Assembly: GCA_030522415.1 (NCBI GenBank)
Contig: CM060126.1
Location: forward strand, 849,333-913,332
Direction: 5' to 3'
DNA from: Channallabes apus
Taxonomy: Eukaryota > Chordata > Actinopteri > Siluriformes > Clariidae
DNA length: 64,000 nucleotides
Positions 24,117 through 36,239 of the stretch are shown here, in pieces. Position 1 is the first letter of the stretch; each line of letters begins with the position of its first letter. The notes beneath the pieces are model-generated. The model searched no databases, was not told where the DNA came from, and saw nothing but the letters and a program-made list of their open reading frames with translations. The position numbers and the translations under genes were made by a program.

Positions 24117-25958
24117 TATACACACACACACACACAGAGAATGAAACAGATCTAATGTGCTCGTCCTCGTCCCGCAGATCCACGTCCCCAACAGCTGTGA
24201 GCACGGCTCCCGGGCCGAGGCCGTGGTGGACGAGGCGGAGTTTGACGACGTTGTGTTCGTCCGCGACCCCGAAGCGTTTAAGAAAGACCCGCTGGCGTGT
24301 TTCTTCGAGGGCGAACGTCACGCGCACGGCTCTCGCTGGACGCCGCATTACAACTTCTGCTTCACCTGCACGTGCCAGAAGAAGACGGTGATCTGTGACC
24401 CGGTCATGTGTCCCGCCCTGACGTGTCCTCACACCTACCAGCCAGAGGACAAGTGCTGCCCCGAGTGCGACGGTAAAAAGATCTCGAGTGTAACATTATT
24501 CACGTGGTTTAACGTCCCGGGTGCTCGGACACCCCCGAATGGAAGAGATCAGAATTTACAGAAACAGTTATATTAAACTATTATATATTAAACAGTTAAT
24601 AGTTAAACATGTTCGGGTTTTGTGAAGCTAAAGAACCCTCAGTGACGGTCCTACCAGAACCAAACCTGATGTCACTGAAGATGTGTTTATTCAAACACTT
24701 TTGCTTAAGAAAGTTTTAAAATCAAGTTGGTAACGTTTGTCTTTCTGTACTTTGTGCTCAGAGAGAAAAGTACCGAAGGAGATCACATCTGTGGAGAAAG
24801 TCGAGGAGAATCCAGAAGGTGAGCTCATAACTAACAGAAATTAAAACCAAAGAAGAAGACATTTATCATCTAACGGCTTTAGTTTTTGAACTTTTATTAC
24901 CTTACATATAATTAAACTTCTTAATCCATTATTCCCCCTGAGAGTGACGTCTCTGGATTGTTTCTGGTGAAGGAAGCTGGTCTGGGTCGCGACTAACGTG
25001 ATGTTTGTGTTTGTTTGTTCTTCAGGTTGTTATTTTGAAGGCGATCAGAAGATGCACGCCCCTGGCACCGTGTGGCACCCGTTCGTGCCGCCCTTCGGCT
25101 ACATCAAGTGCGCCGTGTGCACCTGCAAGGTGAGATCGGATCGCGAAATCACTGTTGAGTCACGATGATCCACCCGTGTGCAATCATGTGGTCATGTGAC
25201 CAAAAATGTGAAAATAAATCTCATCTAATCCTCCCTAGGGCTCTACAGGAGAAGTGCACTGCGAGAAAGTCACCTGCCCGCCGCTCACCTGCAGCCGACC
25301 GATCAGACGCAACCCCTCGGACTGCTGTAAGGAGTGTCCGGCTGAGGACACGCCCCCGCTGGAGGAGGGTGAGATGATGCAGGGGGACGGGCCGCGACAC
25401 TGCAAGTTCGGGAAAAACTACTATCAGAATAGCGAGAACTGGCACCCTCGCGTGCCGCTGGTCGGGGAGATGAAGTGCATCACGTGCTGGTGTGACGTAA
25501 GTGAGCTTTGTCCAATCAGAGAGCTCGATCTGAGATCAGGCTGAAGTACACGCCCACTATAGCGGATAAAACAAACAATATAAGTGAATCATAACGTAAG
25601 GCAGCAGGTTCACTTTGATCAAACAGAGACATTAGTTTTAATTTCACTGTTTACAGAAAGGTTCGATGTTTTGATAGTTTATGACTTTTGCGAGACGTCG
25701 AGGGCACGATGTGCTGCAGAAAAGCAGAAATAACTTTATAGTTCAGATTTAACTGGAGCTAAATCTCACTTTTAATACCTTCAGCTGGACCGAGACTTCA
25801 CTCGAGTCATTCAGAACAGATGTTTGTTAAATCCAATAAAATTAACACCTAATTTTATTAATTTTATTAGTCACTTTCAGGGAAAATCCGTTATAAATGG
25901 CTTTCTTGCACTGTGCAAAAGTCTTGACACCCCCTCCTTCATTTATGTTTAATGTAGA

Positions 25959-25995
<37 letters not shown>

Positions 25996-26230
25996 TGTAC
26001 ATGAATCTTAGTTAGAGAGCTGACTTTACCAGTCAGTACAGTCAGACTATTTGCCTGTATTGTCAGGATTTAGGATGTTTATTTTGAATGTAATTTTAAT
26101 GTACTGTTTGTTTTTTCCTCTCGATTTTTAGCACGGAGTCACAAAGTGTCAGAGGAAACAGTGTCCCCTACTGAGCTGCAGCAACATTACACGGAGAGAC
26201 GGAAAGTGCTGCCCTGAGTGTGCAGGTAAC

Positions 26231-26269
<39 letters not shown>

Positions 26270-26429
26270 CACGCACACACACACTGAAAATGTCTACTTG
26301 AAAACACAACAATCTCATCAAACAATCGAGTCTCATCTGTTGTTTCCTCATCATGTCCTTACAGATGATTTCACCAAAGAAGAAGAAATGATGAAGATGG
26401 AAGAGAAAAAGAAGAGCTGGAGGCACTGA
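16933..26429 (+). CDS. chrd: Chordin, secreted BMP antagonist
   Basis: Twenty coding exons encode 954 residues (human is about 955). Chordin binds BMP2/4/7 outside the cell, blocks receptor binding and so sets dorsal fate; tolloid/BMP1 proteases cleave it to free BMP. Residues 1-26 are a hydrophobic signal peptide. CR1 (about 51-127) has ten cysteines ending [10 protein letters not shown]. Four CHRD repeats span about 175-664 ([57 protein letters not shown]). CR2 is about 705-761, CR3 783-849 and CR4 871-932, each ending in CCxxC. Tolloid sites look conserved: KSYNDR near 157 (human SYSDR) and MMQGDGPR near 864 (human MQADGPR). The C-terminus is Lys/Glu-rich ([15 protein letters not shown]). 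The ATG at 16933 is the first in frame before the signal peptide. No stops, frameshifts or missing exons are seen. Confidence 0.97.
16933..26429 (+). other. chrd: chrd exon-intron map
   Basis: Coding exons read from splice signals: 16933-17083, 18261-18364, 18521-18647, 19083-19223, 19303-19420, 19854-19941, 20350-20491, 20615-20752, 20844-20926, 21489-21636, 22647-22753, 22883-23168, 23335-23579, 23950-24063, 24178-24472, 24762-24818, 25026-25129, 25239-25496, 26132-26225, 26365-26429. All introns are GT..AG, the phases are consistent, and the total is 2865 nt (955 codons with stop). Exon 3 has a TAGCAG tandem acceptor, so one Gln could be included or skipped. Introns are small (79 nt for intron 4) except introns 1 and 10. 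Confidence 0.93.
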
Positions 26430-27335
26430 TATCCTGCACATTCTGTCCTCATCCCCGTCCGTCCATCTGTCCGTCCTCCCGTCCGTCTGTCTGTCCATCC
26501 CGCTGTCGAGCGGGCCGCTGGCGAACTGTTCGAGAAGTGACAGGAACATAAGTGGAGAAAGAGAGAAAAGAAAAACAAGGAAATAAACAAGCCAGTGAGG
26601 CTGAAAAAAAAGAGACTTTGAGGAAAATAAATGTTGAAAGACATGGAACAAAAGGAAAGAAAGAGAAACAGGACCAAGCCGCTGCGCTGGAGAAAATTCC
26701 TTCGTGACTTTAAAAAAATTAATGCTTTTTTTTTTTTGCTTTTTTTTTTTTGCTTCAGTTTTGTACTTTTTCTTTTTGGACTTTTGGAGCAAACTTCAGT
26801 CAAACAGACACACATGCTTTACATTTTCTTGACGATGGGTGGTACGATGGTGTGTGTGTGTGTGAGCATGCTTGTGTGTTAAATTGGCGAGGTGCAGGCA
26901 GCCATAAACTCATTGGGTGGCAATGAGTGAATGTAAAACACACACATGGGGCCACACACACACACACACACACACACGCGCATTCCAATACACACCACAA
27001 ATAACAAGTACATCATCATTTTGTGTTTCTACAGGGCTTCTCATCGCAGCCAATAAGCTGTGCCATCTCGTTCTGTAACGCAGCCCCCGATTGGAGATTT
27101 TGCTCCTCGAGCGAAAAGGATTGACTAATTAATGGGCGGAGCTCCGACTTCGCTCATATCGGATCTGCCTGTTCATGTTGCACCTGATGTCATTACATGT
27201 CTGTTTTGTTTTTTAACCCTTTTGTGTAATATTTTATAATTATTTGCCGTCTGATTATTATGATGAATATTGTATTTCGTATTTATTGACTGCGCTGAAA
27301 CAAAAATCAATAAAATGTTCTTTATAATAAGCCAC
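26430..27335 (+). other. chrd: chrd 3' UTR
   Basis: About 900 bp follow the TGA stop. They contain T-runs near 26730-26760, GT and CA arrays at 26851-26864 and 26955-26977, and a canonical AATAAA at 27309-27314 followed by a T-rich/GT-rich stretch. Cleavage near 27330 is therefore likely. Confidence 0.7.
27309..27314 (+). terminator. chrd: chrd polyadenylation signal
   Basis: AATAAA hexamer with downstream 'gttctttat' and 'cgtgttcagtttg', about 880 bp after the chordin stop. Confidence 0.7.
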
Positions 27336-27639
27336 GTGTTCAGTTTGCTCAATCAGGTGATGCTGGACTCGTCTCTGAGGAGGAGGAGTTAAAGTTTGGA
27401 TATTTTAAAAAGTTTCTTGATCTGTAATAATACTTGTTGTTAAAGGTCAGAAAAAGCTTCTCTCACTGTGAGAGGAAGAGCAGCTGTGTTTCTTAAAGCT
27501 TTGTCCAAGAATCAAAAAAATTAAAGGGTAACAAAGAATAAAGGCGGTGCATTAAATAAAACGTGAAATTGCTTGCAGGATATAAAGAGACTGTCCTTGT
27601 CGTAACCCTGTAGATCTGGTATCTTAACAACAGGTCATC

Positions 27640-28800
27640 TGATCCTTGCCAACACCTGGTGGTAAAAGGTCAAGGTCAAGGTCACTGGTCAAATGTCCCT
27701 CTCAAAGGTCCTAGTTGTCTGATGTGTGAGTCACAGCGCTGGGTTTCTGATGTCTTTGTTGCAGGTCTGGTGAGCTATGATCACTGCCCCAAGCCCAGTG
27801 GTATGGCATCCATTTGTCACAGACTGGTGTCACTGTCGCAGCCCCGTGGTAGGCAGAGGAAGAGGGTAACTAAGTAAATTTATTTCATTACTGCTGACAT
27901 ATTTCACCTATTTGTACTTTTAGTAGTTTTATTAGAAGATACCCTTTTGCTATTACTTCACTACATCCTATAACAAACATCTGTACTTTTACTTCACTAC
28001 TATTCCACAGTGTTGTGTAGTGTTTGAAGGTGGAATTTTGTCACCTGCTGACAATTATGTGTAATTTTGTTTTTCTTGTGACGTGCTTAATGTTACAGGT
28101 GTCAGAAGCTGCGGTTGCAAACAGTGAAGAAAACAGCAGAAAGAGAAAGAGAATGTCTTTACTATGAAAAGGCTACTGTGAGTGAATGCATGCTCAGTAC
28201 TTCAGTAAATTTGAAGTTGAAATGTAAAAGAAATATTGATAAAATTTATAATTACTGGAGTAATATTTGACCTATGGAATCGCCACATTTACTCAAGTCT
28301 AGGATCTGTTTACCTGGCCCACCACTAATGGAAGAGTATTTTTTATGTGTTTTTATGTAGCACTAGTCATCTGGTGTCCTTGTTGCAGGTTGGGTGGTCT
28401 GATCATTGTCATACGCCTGCTGGTCTGGTGTCTTAAATGCAGGAATGGTGGTCTGGTATCCTTTTTAGAGCCCCACGGTCCGGGGTTACATCACAGGGGT
28501 TGTTGTCTGGTGTACTTGGCCTGGTGGACTGGAGTATTTTTGGGGGTCTTGTTATAGTCCTAGAAGATTGTGGCCCTTATTTAAAGCCTGATAGAATGGA
28601 GTCCTTGTTTTAGGTGTGGTAAGGTGAGGTCCTTGTTTTAGGCATAGTAAGGTGGGATCCCTGTTTTTGGCATGGTAAATTGGGGTCCTTGTTTTAAACG
28701 TGGTGAAGGGCGATCCTTGTTTCAGGCTAGGTAAGGTGGCGTCCTTGTTGTAGGCCTGGTGGTCTGGTGTGATTGTTGCAAGCCTAGTGACCCAGTAGGT
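27640..28800. repeat. Degenerate minisatellite, roughly 30-35-bp unit
   Basis: Worn copies share 'ggtccttgttttaggc' and 'ggtctggtgtccttgttgca' motifs. They are densest at 28375-28470 and 28595-28790, with outliers near 27755. Unit length and sequence drift along the array. Open frames here (27659, 28345, and 28908 on the minus strand) are products of the repeat, not genes. Confidence 0.65.
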
Positions 28801-29648
28801 GCCGTATTGCCGTTTGTCAAGAGAATATCCTAATATTATTCTCCTAAAGACTGTGAGGTATGCAATCCACCCAGAGTTAGGTTTTGTCTTAGTGAACTTC
28901 ATAAACACACCCTATGAGTTGGTGCTTGTCCTAAGATGATTTTGTTGTGAAACCTTTAAGAACTGAGTGAATGAGGACTGATCTAGATTTGCAAAAAGCT
29001 GCTTCTCATTTTAACTCCCTGTACGGAGCTTTCATGTGACACTTACTCGCTTTTTACAATCGCCATTAAGTGTTTCTGGGTTTGTTCCAACACGAAGCCA
29101 AGGACAGATTTAAAAGTTGGACGACTTCCATACAATAGCAAAAAACGTTTTTGTTTGGCATTTTGGCCAAATAGCTCTCTCTCTACTTCTCTCTCTCTCT
29201 CTCTCTCTACTTCTCTCTCTCTCTCTCATTTCTTGTCTCTGACTCTCTGTAAGTTAACTGTCACTTGCTGTTGCTTTCACATTTTGTCTTTTTCTTCTTT
29301 ATTCCCTTCTCCTCATCTGGAATTAGCGAATGGGGGAAATGTGACACACAGATGCAGGCCTCACACACACACACACACACACACGCACACACACATGCAC
29401 ACACACACGCACACACACACACATTCTGGTTAGAAGGTTGGAGGGATCTTTCCCATGTTCAGCAGAGACGGACCATATGTAAGCCACAATGTCTTCTGTA
29501 GGAAACCTTCCAAACACACACACACAGAGACACAGACATACATACATACACACACACACACACACCAAAGGGTTGCTCTTCTGTGTTAGACAAATGCAAA
29601 CCATATGTGACCTGTGTCGTCTTCAGATCAGACACACTTACCTCAAGC

Positions 29649-29689
<41 letters not shown>
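28801..29689. other. Gene-free stretch with microsatellites
   Basis: CT-rich arrays lie at 29174-29230, imperfect CA arrays at 29363-29423, 29513-29567 and 29649-29690. No coding signal is visible. Confidence 0.6.
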
Positions 29690-29694
<5 letters not shown>

Positions 29695-30276
29695 CCGTTC
29701 AAAAGTTTTAGGACACTTTCTAACTACATGATGGTTCCTGATGTTTATTTCTTTCTACATTGTAAAGCTGAAGGCGTCCAAAAACTGCATGAATCTCCTT
29801 TGAACAGTTGATATTGAGATGTTTCTGCTACTTCTGCTCTGTAAAGACTTCATAACGCCTCTAATCTGAGCTGCTGTTAATTGGTCATTTTTCAGGCTGA
29901 TAACTCTAAATGAACTTCTCGTCTGCAGCAGAGGGAGGTTTTGGTCTCGTCCTCCTGGGACGGCCTTCATGAGAGACAGTTTCATTATGGTGCTTGACGG
30001 ATTTTGCAAATGCACTTGACACAATACTGTTCTTGCAGGAACTATTACAGAAAGGCCGACCTCTGTGTCTTACAATAACAACTAACTGGTGTTTTTCTTG
30101 TAGTTACGTAATTACCTAATTCCATATGTGTTATTTTATAGTTTTGAAATCCACAGTATTGTTGTAGAATGTAGAAAATAAATAAATAGTAATTAATAAT
30201 AATAATAATAAATAATGAAATAAATCACTAAACATAAAGAAATTTGCAAGTGACCCCAAACTTTTGAACGGTAGTG
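29690..30276 (-). mobile_element. Tc1-type MITE with an 89-codon transposase remnant (copy 1)
   Basis: The ends are cactaccgttcaaaagttt (left) and its inverted partner ending gaacggtagtg (right). The minus-strand frame 30024-29755 encodes 89 residues including FRVISLKNDQLTAAQIRG and ISISTVQRRF, matching the helix-turn-helix region of Tc1 transposases; the DDE part is absent. The left end sits directly in a CA array, so the TA target duplication cannot be seen there. Confidence 0.88.
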
Positions 30277-30629
30277 TATATACAGTATGTGTGTTTGGAT
30301 GTGTTTGGGAAATATGACTTTTTATATGAATCTGCTGTTGAAATTCTGGCCACCAAAAGATAAAAGGTCAGTGATGTTGCACTACTGGGGGTCTGGTAAT
30401 GATATTCATATGAATAAATAATGTACTGACGAGTGTCTTGTGTCTGTGTGTGTGCGCCGGTGAGGTCGGCTGCCGTCACGACTGCTCCGACCACCTTTTC
30501 TATGTTTTTGTTTTTTAAGTTAGTTTTCAGTGTTTTAAAATCGGCAAAATCACCACCATTGAGTACATTAGGTATGATAGAGACACTCTTGTTTCTATTG
30601 GTATACAATGTACTCACAATTCAACGTTT

Positions 30630-31260
30630 TTAACTCCAGATCCGAGCTGGCCGAGTGAGATCCTGAGGGAGAACAATGGACGCGACACGAAGCAGCTTCC
30701 CCGAGGGAAACGAGCCGGCGTCAGGAACAGGCTGAGAGCTCGTGCACACCGCACACCTCTGCCTAGTATCCTGCTCGCCAACGTCCAGTCACTGGAGAAC
30801 AAACTCGATGACCTCAGGGCCAGGATAAAGATCCAGAGAGACATTCGGGACTGCAACCTTCTCTGCTTCACCGAGACATGGCTGAACCCAGCGGCACCGG
30901 ACCACGCCATACAACCAGCCGAGTTCTTCTCGGTTCACCGCATGGACAGGATGCGGGACTCGGGGAAGTCAAGAGGATGCGGCGTGTGTTTGATGGTGGA
31001 CAACAGCTGGTGCAACAGCGCGAGCGTTGTTCCTCTTACACGCTCCTGCACACCAAATCTGGAACTACTGTCCATCATGTGTCGTCCGTTTTATCTACCT
31101 CGAGAGTTCCCATCTGTCATAATTAGCGCCGTTTATATTCCACCACAAGCGGACACGGACGCTGCCTTATGCAAGCTGCATGAGGTGCTCACACAGCACC
31201 AGACACAACACCGGGACGCTGCGCTCATTGTGGTGAGGGACTTTAATAGTGCCAACCTCA
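30630..31260 (+). pseudogene. LINE endonuclease domain
   Basis: An open frame without a clear start reads LLANVQSLENKLDDL (the catalytic Asn region), CFTETWL (catalytic Glu), SRGCGVCLMVD, SAVYIPPQAD and VRDFNSANL. The last is normally GDFN, so Gly is replaced by Arg. The frame then shifts and the SDHAAIF motif is found in the next frame, at the start of the RT ORF. Confidence 0.75.
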
Positions 31261-32823
31261 AACTTTCATCAGCACATCACCTGCCCCACCAGGGGCGAAA
31301 GGACACTAGATCATTGTTATACAACGGTCAAGGACGGCTACAAGGCACAATCTCGTCCAGCGTTTGGTAAATCCGACCACGCCGCCATCTTCCTCATGCC
31401 AAAATACAAACAAAGGCTGAAACAGGAAGTTCCGGTTCAGAGGGAGGTCGCACGCTGGACGGACCAATCGGTGGCCGCGTTACAGGACGCACTCGATGAC
31501 GCAGACTGGGACATGTTCAGAAACAGCTCCGATGATGACGTCAGCGTGTTTACGGAAGCGGTTGTGGGATTTATTGGGAAGCTAGTAGACGATACGGTGG
31601 AGAAAAAGACTATCAGAACGTTTCCCAACCAGAAGCCGTGGGTCGATAAAAACATCCGCGACCCTCTGAGAACTCGCACCGCTGCCTACAACACGGGACT
31701 TGCGTCGGGGGACATGGAACCATACAAGGCTGCGTCATACAACGTCCGGAAGGCGGTGAAAGAGGCGAAGCAGCGCTACGGGAGAAAACTAGAGTCACAG
31801 CTTCAACAGAGTGACTCTAGGAGCCTGTGGCAGGGACTGAGAACAATCACGGATTATAAAGCACCAACATCCGGTATGACGAACGCGGACGCGAAGCTGG
31901 CAGACAAGCTGAACGCCTTCTATGCTCGCTTCGAGGCTGCAGCTAAAGACGCTAGCGGCGCTAATGCTAGCAGCGCTAATGCTAACGGCGCTAATGCTAG
32001 CGGCACTAACGGCTGCAGACAGGAAGACACTGCCAGCACCGGGAGCGCGCTCATCATCACAGAGCACGACGTGAGGAGAGCCTTCAGGAGAGTGAACACC
32101 AGGAAAGCAGCAGGACCAGACGGCATCTCAGGCCGTATTCTCAGAGCCTGCGCAGACCAGCTAGCACCTGTGTTCACTGAGATATTCAACATCTCCTTAT
32201 CTCAGTCGGTGATCCCAACATGCTTCAAAGAATCCATCATTGTTCCTGTACCGAAGAAACCACATCCTGCTTCTCTCAATGACTATCGCCCTGTAGCCCT
32301 CACCTTCACCTCAGTAGTGATGAAGTGCTTTGAACACCTGGTCAAGGACTTCATCATTTCATCTCTACCAGACACACTAGACCCTCTACAGTTCGCTTAC
32401 CGTCCAAATCGTTATACTGACGATGCCATCTCTCATCTCCTCCACACATCACTTACTCACTTGGACACTAGAAGGGGGAATTATGTTAAAATGCTCTTCA
32501 TCGACTACAGCTCTGCATTCAATACCATAATTCTCTCCACACTCACCACCAAGCTGGAGCACCTGGGACTCAGCTCATCTCTGTGTCAGTGGATCTCCAA
32601 CTTCCTAACGGGCAGACCACAGGCTGTAAGGATGGGCGGACATGTCTCAGCCTCCACAACTCTCAGCACTGGAGCCCCCCAGGGGTGTGTTCTGAGCCCC
32701 CTGCTGTACTCTTTGTACACATATGACTGTGTGGCCACTACCAGCTCCACCACCATCATTAAGTTTGCTGACGACACCGTCGTGGTGGGCCTGTCTCTGA
32801 TAACAACGAGACGGCCTACCTGA
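31249..32823 (+). pseudogene. LINE reverse transcriptase ORF, 524 codons
   Basis: The longest open frame in the window. It begins inside the endonuclease (SDHAAIF near codon 43) and runs through RT motifs KAAGPDGISGRIL, NDYRPVAL, MLFIDYSSAFNTI, TGAPQGCVLSPLLYSLYT and IIKFADDTVVVGL (the FADD catalytic pair). Codons around 229-252 hold a low-complexity Ala/Asn/Ser/Gly repeat. It ends by frameshift just after FADD; the C-terminus continues in another frame. The ATG is not genuine (the frame opens at GTG). Confidence 0.85.
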
Positions 32824-33440
32824 AGGAGATTAGGATCCTGGAGAATTGGTGCCAGAGGAACAACCTCCTTCTAAACGTCAGTAAGACGAAGGAGTTGATA
32901 GTGGACTTCAGCACTAAGCAGGAGAGGAACTACCAGACCCCCATCATCAATGACAGCCCAGTGGAGAGAGTGGACAGCTTCAAATACCTCGGTGTTCACA
33001 TCACGCAGGACCTATCATGGTCCTGTCACATCAACACCGTGGTGAAAAAGGCCCGACAGCGTCTCTACCACCTCAGGCGCTTGAGAGACTTCCGACTGCC
33101 TTCTAAGGTGCTCAGGAACTTTTACTCCTGCACCATAGAGAGCATGCTGACGGGAAACATCTCAACCTGGTTCGGGAAAAGCACCATGCAGGACAGACGA
33201 GCTCTACAGAGGGTGGTGCGATCAGCTGAACACAGAGAGACTGAGGAGGAGCTTCTTCCCGCAGGCGATACGGTCTCTCAATCACACCACCACACAGTAC
33301 TGACCCACACATATGGTTTTTACACACACTCTGGACTTTCTGGACATTCGTTTACACTAGTGACCACTGCACAACTACACTTCGTGGTCATCAAATCACT
33401 CAAATCACTATCACAAGCCACTTTAAATAAATCACTTTAA
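32818..33440 (+). pseudogene. LINE reverse transcriptase C-terminus, frameshifted
   Basis: Continues the previous frame with LKEIRILENWCQRNNLLLNVSKTKELIVDF, FKYLGVHI and AVVKKARQRLYHLRRL-like thumb sequence. At about 33228 sequence is missing: the frame jumps from RVVRSAEH to a segment that, in a different frame, reads SFFPQAIRSLNHTT, the normal end of this family. Confidence 0.75.
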
Positions 33441-33848
33441 GCATATTCACACTGCACAAGACACTTTAAACATGAGGATTGCACAACCCTGGACATTACC
33501 ACTTTTTTCCTACTGGTACAGCTGCTCTTACTGTTCATATATTCATATATTTTCTATATTGTGTATTGTTGTACAGTTATTTTATTTTAACTTAAATTTT
33601 TATATTTATTTTATTCTTTCCTAGTTAAATTTACCCTCTTTTATTTTTCATATTTATTCCTATTCATAGTCTTTTATTTTAAGGTCACGAGCAGTTGTCT
33701 AAGCATTTCACTGCATATCGTACTGTGTATGACTGTGTATGTGACGAATAAAATTTGAATTTGAATTTATGTTTCTCACAGGGCCTTCCTTGGGGTCTTC
33801 TCCTAAGTGTTTAAAGCTGCTTACTTGGTTTCTTGCTGCTTCGTTCTC

Positions 33849-34074
33849 CAACCATCTCAATCATAAATGTGTGTGTGTGTGTGTATGTGTGTGGGTGTGT
33901 ATGTGCGTGGGTGTGTATGTGTATGTGCGTGTGTGTGTGTGTGTGCTTGTGTGGGTGTATGCGTGTGTGTGAGTGTGTGTGTATGTGTGTGGGTGTGTGT
34001 GTGTGTGTGTGTGCGTGCGTGTGTGTGTGTGTGGGTGTATGTGTGTGTGTGTATGTGTGTGTGTGTGTGTTTAA
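33849..34074. repeat. Imperfect (TG)n array
   Basis: About 220 bp of TG with interspersed GG, TA and CG variants, immediately downstream of the LINE tail. Open Cys/Val frames through it are artefacts. Confidence 0.9.
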
Positions 34075-34089
34075 GCTTCTGATGATCAC

Positions 34090-35349
34090 TGACCAGAAGT
34101 GACTGCTGCTTTTTCCTCTGACACTTAATGACGATTATACTGTATTAGACAAATAATAAATGTTCTTTATGTAAATTTTTCTTTTCCGTTCTCCAGTCTC
34201 GGTTCTCTCACTCGCTCCGTATTCACTGTCTATTCCTCTTTTACTCGTCTCTGCTGAGAAAATATATTTAAAATATTTGTTCAATTTAAGATGACATTGT
34301 GGTGTCAGTGTTGTGGTCAAGCGCTGCTCTGTCAGGTGTAACTGTGGACCAGATGAGTGTTAAAGGATACACACCTGCTGAAATGTGGCTTATTCTGGTG
34401 TGTGTGTTCATCTCGGTGAACGTTCTCTTCTGGTGCTGAAACTGTGGACTGCAGATGGAGAGGCGGCACCATGGAGTCCTCGCTTTTTTACAGAGCCGAA
34501 ATCAGAAGATTAGCCTGAAGATCTCCTCCAGCTTCACTCTCTGCAGCGAGAACAGTCCCGGGTCTTACTGTAGGCACAGGCGGAGCACCGGCAGGACAGG
34601 CAGAGCTTCCGCTACAGAACCAACAGGCACTCCAGTCCTGGGTCAACTTATTATATCTAGAACAGGCCCACAAGACATTAATCCTGCAGAGATGAGAGTC
34701 TGGGCTGAGAACCTGACACATGAGGCCAAACTCAAGATCTGAAGAAAGCGGTTCTGCAGCTCAGGGTTCTCACTGGAGCAGATGTGGTTCTAATTGTTAA
34801 CCTTCTGCCGTTCGTGTTTGCTCAACAACGCTGACGCCTGTGCCTGCATTTCTCCTGTCTTCCTCTGTCTGCCTTTCCCCTGTGTGTCTCTCTTTCTCTC
34901 CACTGGTGGGCGGGTCTCAGGAGTTCTCAGGAGCGTGGGAATGAAGCCTGGCCTGGCCTGCTGCTGTGGCTGGGAGGGGGGGGGCAGGTTCAGGACCATG
35001 GAGGAGGTAGGGGTGCTGATCCAAATTCATAACATACCTCAGGCTTTCCTTGATGTAATGCTTCCCCGCGTGGGGGGGGGGGGGGGGGAGGTACAATGCC
35101 TGGTTCAAAGCAGGGAATCGGGTTCAAAACAAATGGTAGAGTTACAGTGTGTACACAAGGGCTTTCATAATTACCCCCTGGTGCCTGTCATCATTACATT
35201 CAGAGGAGAACAGTGAAAGTGTCCCATCCTCACCTGTCTGACTGACCAGTGTTAAGGTGAGAAATGTTAGTAGACGTGTAGTGTAGTGAGAGGGGGCGGT
35301 ATAGTCCGGTTCACGTTGTTTGTTGTTCCCAAAACTTGATGCATTTATT
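34090..35349. other. No recognisable gene
   Basis: Frames at 34455-34742 and 34794-35216 have no domain or splice support; the second spans poly-G runs (34974-34983 and 35072-35088). The sequence is otherwise unique-looking. I cannot assign it. Confidence 0.4.
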
Positions 35350-35546
35350 CCCGTCCAGAGTCGGATTCATTCTTTACGAGATGATGACGGGAGAGTCAAA
35401 CCGCTCTGTAAACTTCTCCAGCACGTCCCAAAGTCTCTTCCTGAGGTTAAGGTCAGGACCCCGTGGTGTCCTAATGATCCTTTGTGCTCTCAGAGAAACT
35501 CTGACACAATCTGAGCCTGATGAATCGTGACATTCAGCATTAAAGC
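35350..35546. mobile_element. Tc1-type MITE remnant
   Basis: Contains 'cttctccagcacgtcccaaa' and 'gaggttaaggtcaggacccc', the central sequence of a common fish Tc1-type MITE, without terminal repeats. Confidence 0.5.
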
Positions 35547-35825
35547 TTCTAAACCACAGACGAATATTTACCATTGATCGAATCAATTGAGATTTAATTA
35601 GTTAATCTTTCATTTTGTGATTAAACATATTGTACTTTTAATCTACAACATACACCCTAAACACTCGCAGTATTTTTGCAACTCATTAATCTTTATTTAA
35701 CATTTTACACACATTTATTATCGGATGCTTAACTAATAAGAGTCAGGCGATATCTGTGGAAAGTTTACCCTTTACTTCACACCTTAAAACAGTTCTTGTT
35801 GTTTGGCTGCTCCAGAAAACGGAAC

Positions 35826-36056
35826 CATCATCGGGTCCGCAGCGGACCATCCGGTCCACACATTTAATATAAACACACAGGTTTTACGCTGTACAGGTTT
35901 TACGCTGGATGTCCTTCCTGACGCAACCCTCACATTTTATCAGGGCTTGGGACCGACACTGCATCCAGTAGCTGGGATTTGGGCACCAAACCCAGAAATC
36001 AGACCCGGGCCTTCCGCATGGCAGGTTCGAACCCAACCACTGATCCACCAGTGCCC
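35826..36056 (-). mobile_element. tRNA-derived SINE remnant
   Basis: Read on the minus strand it has a head with 'ggttcgaacc' (perfect box B), then 'gaaggcccgggtctga', and farther on 'aggaaggacatccagcgtaa' with a duplicated 'gtaaaacctgt'. A related copy is at 52773-52905. Confidence 0.6.
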
Positions 36057-36239
36057 CAAAAACAGGAAGAGAAATGAAAACAGTCCATCTAGTGGCCGTG
36101 CAGAGAAGTGCAGCTCATTATTGATTAGAGTTGATGTGTTCATTTAATGTTACGTCACCATTTACAGGGGAAAGTGTAGAGGTGAGGGAGACACATTGTG
36201 GACCTGTGTACATTCTGCAACCAGCAGGAAGAATGGAGT

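Larger units (their letters stand above)
30430..33768 (+). mobile_element. Non-LTR retrotransposon (Rex1/L2/CR1 group), nearly complete
   Basis: The element has an apurinic-type endonuclease, a reverse transcriptase and a 3' UTR ending 'gacgaataaaatttgaattt' with a tandem tail. Frameshifts near 31245 and 32815 and an internal deletion near 33230 break the single ORF expected of this group, so this copy is probably immobile. The 5' boundary is approximate. The 3' end matches the short copy at 1174-1453. Confidence 0.85.

Noticed and set aside
24157..24576. 139-codon plus-strand frame treated as a single gene
   Set aside because: It is chordin exon 15 read through into the flanking introns.
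28552..28908. 118-codon minus-strand frame with repeated TKTR/NRDPT-like motifs
   Set aside because: It is the translation of the degenerate minisatellite.
34794..35216. 140-codon frame resembling a secreted protein
   Set aside because: Runs through poly-G tracts, lacks splice signals and has no recognisable family; I also checked it as a THPO candidate without success.
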